In this document: one piece after another, positions 31,601-33,028 of the stretch | Layout of the letters: each line of letters starts with the position of its first letter | How positions within the stretch are numbered: position 1 is the first letter of the stretch | NCBI GenBank assembly: GCA_013154035.1 | Contig: JAADDH010000088.1 | Coordinates: 1-33,028, forward strand | Direction of reading: 5' to 3' | DNA from: Candidatus Iainarchaeum sp. | GTDB taxonomy: Archaea; Iainarchaeota; Iainarchaeia; JAADDC01 | Length of the DNA stretch: 33,028 nt | The notes under the pieces: generated by a model | The model's database searches: none | What the model was told of the DNA's origin: nothing | What the model saw: only the letters and a program-made list of their open reading frames with translations | Translations under genes and position numbers: made by a program

Positions 31601-33028
31601 GTGGTACGAACGCTGAAAAAACGGGCGCAGAATATCGGACGTGAACGACGGCTGTGGCAATCTTGCTCCAGGCGCCGTCGTTGTCCTTTGCCTTGCCGTA
31701 AATCGTTAGGTCCGTTTCCCTGCTAGGTGCACGGTACTGGAAGTATGCGCAGCCGTTAGAATCGGGGACGTCATACTGCCAGGACTCGTCACCAACCTTG
31801 CCCGCAACCTGGACAATCTTGCCGTCACTGTCCTTACCACAGACGCGATAGCTGAACGTAGCTCCAGGAATCACAGTTGTCTGAGCTGGAATCACCACGG
31901 CGGTTGGCGGAACGTTCCTGCGGATAGCCGTGAACGTCTTGCTCGCAGTAGAACTCCATGCGCCGTCGTCGTCCTCTGCGCGTGCATAGACCGTGTGCCT
32001 ACCCGCCGTTAGCGGCGCGTAGAGAGTTATCTTCTTACACACGTCGGAGGAGTCAACAGTAACGCTCCTGTGCTCCCTGTTGTCCATCCACGCCTCTATC
32101 TTCACGACCTTGCCGTCGCTGTCCCTTGCACAGACCGTAACGGTGTAAGGAACATCCGTGTATGTAACAGAGTAACCGTCAACCTTGTAGACAACCGGCG
32201 GCTGGTTCGTCTGCTTCTGAAGGACGTGTATGGTAATCGTACCGCTGTCCTTGTAGTATGCGGCGTTTGGACCGTAATACACCCTGATGTGTGTGGTATG
32301 ATCGCCCGCTGAGTCGAACGAAACCGTGTGAGATACGGAGCAACTCGTCGATCCGTCGCAGTGATCGACGTATATACCCTTGCCGTCCACGTAGAAGACG
32401 ATGTGCTGAATGCCCGCGTCGGAACTTGCGGATGCGGTGAGCGTCACTGGATCCCCAACGTGTACAGTGGTGGACGGCTCAACACGGTAGGATATGCTCA
32501 CCGGCGGAGGAGTCGTCTCGACGGTAACAGTGACAGGATCGCTTGTCTTTGCAAGCGTCTCGCCGTTCTCCACGTAGCTCATGACCGCGTAGGCAGTATG
32601 TTCGCCAGATTGGAAGGACGTAGTGTACGAAACGCTGCAACTGCTGCCAAGATAACAATTCTGGCGCTTCCTGGTCACACCGTCAACTACGATATCTAAC
32701 GACTTGATCTCCTCCGCACTACCCTTTGCAGTAAACGTAACGCTTTCTCCCGGTGATACCTTCGTCTTGCTGGCGGATATCTGTACGGATGGTGTGATAT
32801 TGCCAGAAACATGAACGGTCACTGGAGAACTCCAAGCATCGTCCCTTGTCGCGCCATCACAGTCGTCCCATACCATCTGGGCCTGGATCGTGTGATCGCC
32901 AGGAGTATCAAATGTGTGAGTGATCGTCACGGGGCCCTTTGTGCACGTGGGGTTGTATGGAGCGCCACAGTCGAAGTTCGTGACCATCTGTCCGTCGATA
33001 TATATGCGAATCCTCGTCGCAAGGGGCT
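28677..33028 (-). CDS. giant Ig/PKD-like repeat surface protein, 5' end outside the window
   Basis: The frame is open to the window edge (1449 residues seen). Upstream of the in-frame ATG at 32987 the frame still reads domain-like sequence (TRIRIYIDGQ), so the gene is truncated by the window. It is a string of about 15 beta-sandwich domains of 93-100 residues, each starting with a PPV/PPT-type turn and ending in a TVHV-like strand. Domains 4, 5, 7 and 9 share VCxxDxDG and a later Cys, one likely disulfide each. Domains 5-6, 7-8 and 9-10 are repeats of one two-domain module. The end is a hydrophobic anchor (VVAVGVALVLLALAARFI). Probably a cell-surface adhesion or S-layer-associated protein; no enzyme motif seen. 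Confidence 0.85.
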   Translation of the reverse strand, partial: PLATRIRIYIDGQMVTNFDCGAPYNPTCTKGPVTITHTFDTPGDHTIQAQMVWDDCDGATRDDAWSSPVTVHVSGNITPSVQISASKTKVSPGESVTFTAKGSAEEIKSLDIVVDGVTRKRQNCYLGSSCSVSYTTSFQSGEHTAYAVMSYVENGETLAKTSDPVTVTVETTPPPVSISYRVEPSTTVHVGDPVTLTASASSDAGIQHIVFYVDGKGIYVDHCDGSTSCSVSHTVSFDSAGDHTTHIRVYYGPNAAYYKDSGTITIHVLQKQTNQPPVVYKVDGYSVTYTDVPYTVTVCARDSDGKVVKIEAWMDNREHRSVTVDSSDVCKKITLYAPLTAGRHTVYARAEDDDGAWSSTASKTFTAIRRNVPPTAVVIPAQTTVIPGATFSYRVCGKDSDGKIVQVAGKVGDESWQYDVPDSNGCAYFQYRAPSRETDLTIYGKAKDNDGAWSKIATAVVHVRYSAPVFSAFVPPQIEVGKRVPVRVTMYDADGDLNAVELNVYNSMGDLVDHDSSLVSGSRATATLYFSVDAPGEYRVVIRVSDTHGKSLTKTYRTEAVKRNVPPTATISAPAKVSPGKTFDFKVCGKDSDGRVVQIAARVGSSDWQYKNPDSAGCAEFVATAPAIPTTLTVYGKVKDDDGAWSSEVSAKVVVAYSAPAIVAFNVPPEVYVGREFKVTVSARDVDNDLGRAELVIEQNGTVVGRWSKDLPSVGGTVTFDVSVSEAGEHTATVTVYDIHGLSTAESRKFTAVLPPNKPPVVDSVRILGTVYVDAPFEMNVCAHDPDGVVSGIVYAIAGGAQGYQAVNGNGCHVIRVQSPGDGISPGAHKLNVVAIDDRGARSAPYTTTIYVHNREHPPEIVSYSFPPSVEVSRTYDIDVTAADRDGDLSRAELNVYSASGSLVSETAAPLSGYRATAVLHLRVAKPGSYVAVIAVYDSKGASDSRKLSFRASDSTPPVVRVTAVRDVNVPGNILVSFAASDNVALRDANVYVRGPGYSDWHFVEHMPLSGASATATAKIPVRIPGEYNIMVAVSDTSGNTARTYALGKAVDQIPPVVMISAPSDANLGQPYHFSVTVTDNYLVKSVVVSVDGNTIYRDSNVDKNYWSREFTYYFPHASPHKITVTASDSFGNVRTESHPVEVHVVDTNAPTIDLNAWYDADVPAVEWHAVVSDPNLSDVNVYVTGTYFGACPVSAGVAECAGKYDVNTPGTYVVEVVAADSYHNVAKRSVSVSVVDQPPVVDISAPSSVAAGTYATIFVSAHDDFGLAHVDVNGYGLSYSEPVSGRAFEHEFNVFLPSEGNYVYTVWVSDTNGHVVEKNTTIVATKEGHSYELILSKENGAPARVWAEGEIDGKYVDLACSDAVIHVIRTDDTTALAQYELKTVDKNGHKACEVDITGAGYYTVTVTWQGVQKSISVHAFKGVSSAPENPVVAVGVALVLLALAARFI
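30171..31919 (-). repeat. three copies of a two-domain module in the surface protein
   Basis: Copy 1 is 31341-31919 and copy 2 is 30762-31340; each is exactly 193 codons. A more diverged copy 3 is 30171-30761 (197 codons). Copies 1 and 2 share RNVPPTA, CGKDSDG, WQY, PDS-GCA, YGK-KD-DGAWS and YSAP at matching positions. Copies 1 and 3 share DGDL--AELNVY or VELNVY and RATA. A DNA stretch coding for DDDGAWSS is nearly the same at about 31090 and 31957. Confidence 0.8.

Overview
The window is archaeal. About 20 kb (349-20175, nearly all on the minus strand) is one ribosomal-protein super-cluster. It contains proteins found only in archaea and eukaryotes (eL18, eL14, eL34, eL19, eL32, eS4), archaeal RNA polymerase subunits D and N, the RNase P subunit Rnp1/Pop4, Cbf5, archaeal adenylate kinase AdkA, a DUF106 (Oxa1/EMC3-like) membrane protein and aIF1. 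Start regions often carry GGTGAT-type Shine-Dalgarno sites. Several genes instead have a TATA box about 25 bp before the start codon, which suggests leaderless mRNAs. Gene content and order point to a euryarchaeal-type lineage, possibly near Thermoplasmatota/DHVE2. That placement is inference, because no rRNA is in view.

Layout, in transcription order on the minus strand. The S10-like block is L3-L4-L23-L2-S19-L22-S3-L29-aIF1 (20175 to 15213). A PAP2-family phosphatase gene on the plus strand (14503-15207) then interrupts the array. The spc-like block follows: Rnp1-S17-L14-L24-S4e-L5-S14-S8-L6-L32e-L19e-L18-S5-L30-L15-SecY, then AdkA-DUF106-L34e-L14e-Cbf5. A 60-bp gap with a TATA-like box leads into the alpha-like block S13-S4-S11-RpoD-L18e-L13-S9-RpoN. 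tRNA-Pro(GGG) and tRNA-Arg(CCT) close the series. Most gene junctions overlap by 1-14 nt, as expected for coupled translation. The cytidylate kinase gene often found between L34e and L14e is absent.

From 20343 to 27907 lie single or divergent metabolic genes: a small unknown 4-TM protein; a ribose-1,5-bisphosphate isomerase/aIF2B-like protein and a winged-helix/zinc-ribbon regulator that share one TATA box; a class V fructose-1,6-bisphosphate aldolase/phosphatase with all expected catalytic residues; an aromatic-amino-acid-permease-like transporter; an FdhD-like protein without cysteine; a metallophosphoesterase; Nmd3; and an M18 aminopeptidase.

The 770-bp stretch 27908-28676 has no convincing protein gene. 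It holds tRNA-Leu(GAG), a detached second copy of that tRNA's last 20 nt, and many short hairpins. One hairpin assembly (28111-28154) has the same predicted three-way-junction plan as an element beside tRNA-Arg at 18-65, with compensatory base changes between the two copies. This tRNA-linked structured element is the most novel signal in the window.

The right end (28677-33028) is the C-terminal 1449 residues of a giant surface protein of about 15 Ig/PKD-like domains with a C-terminal membrane anchor. It was built partly by tandem duplication of a two-domain module.
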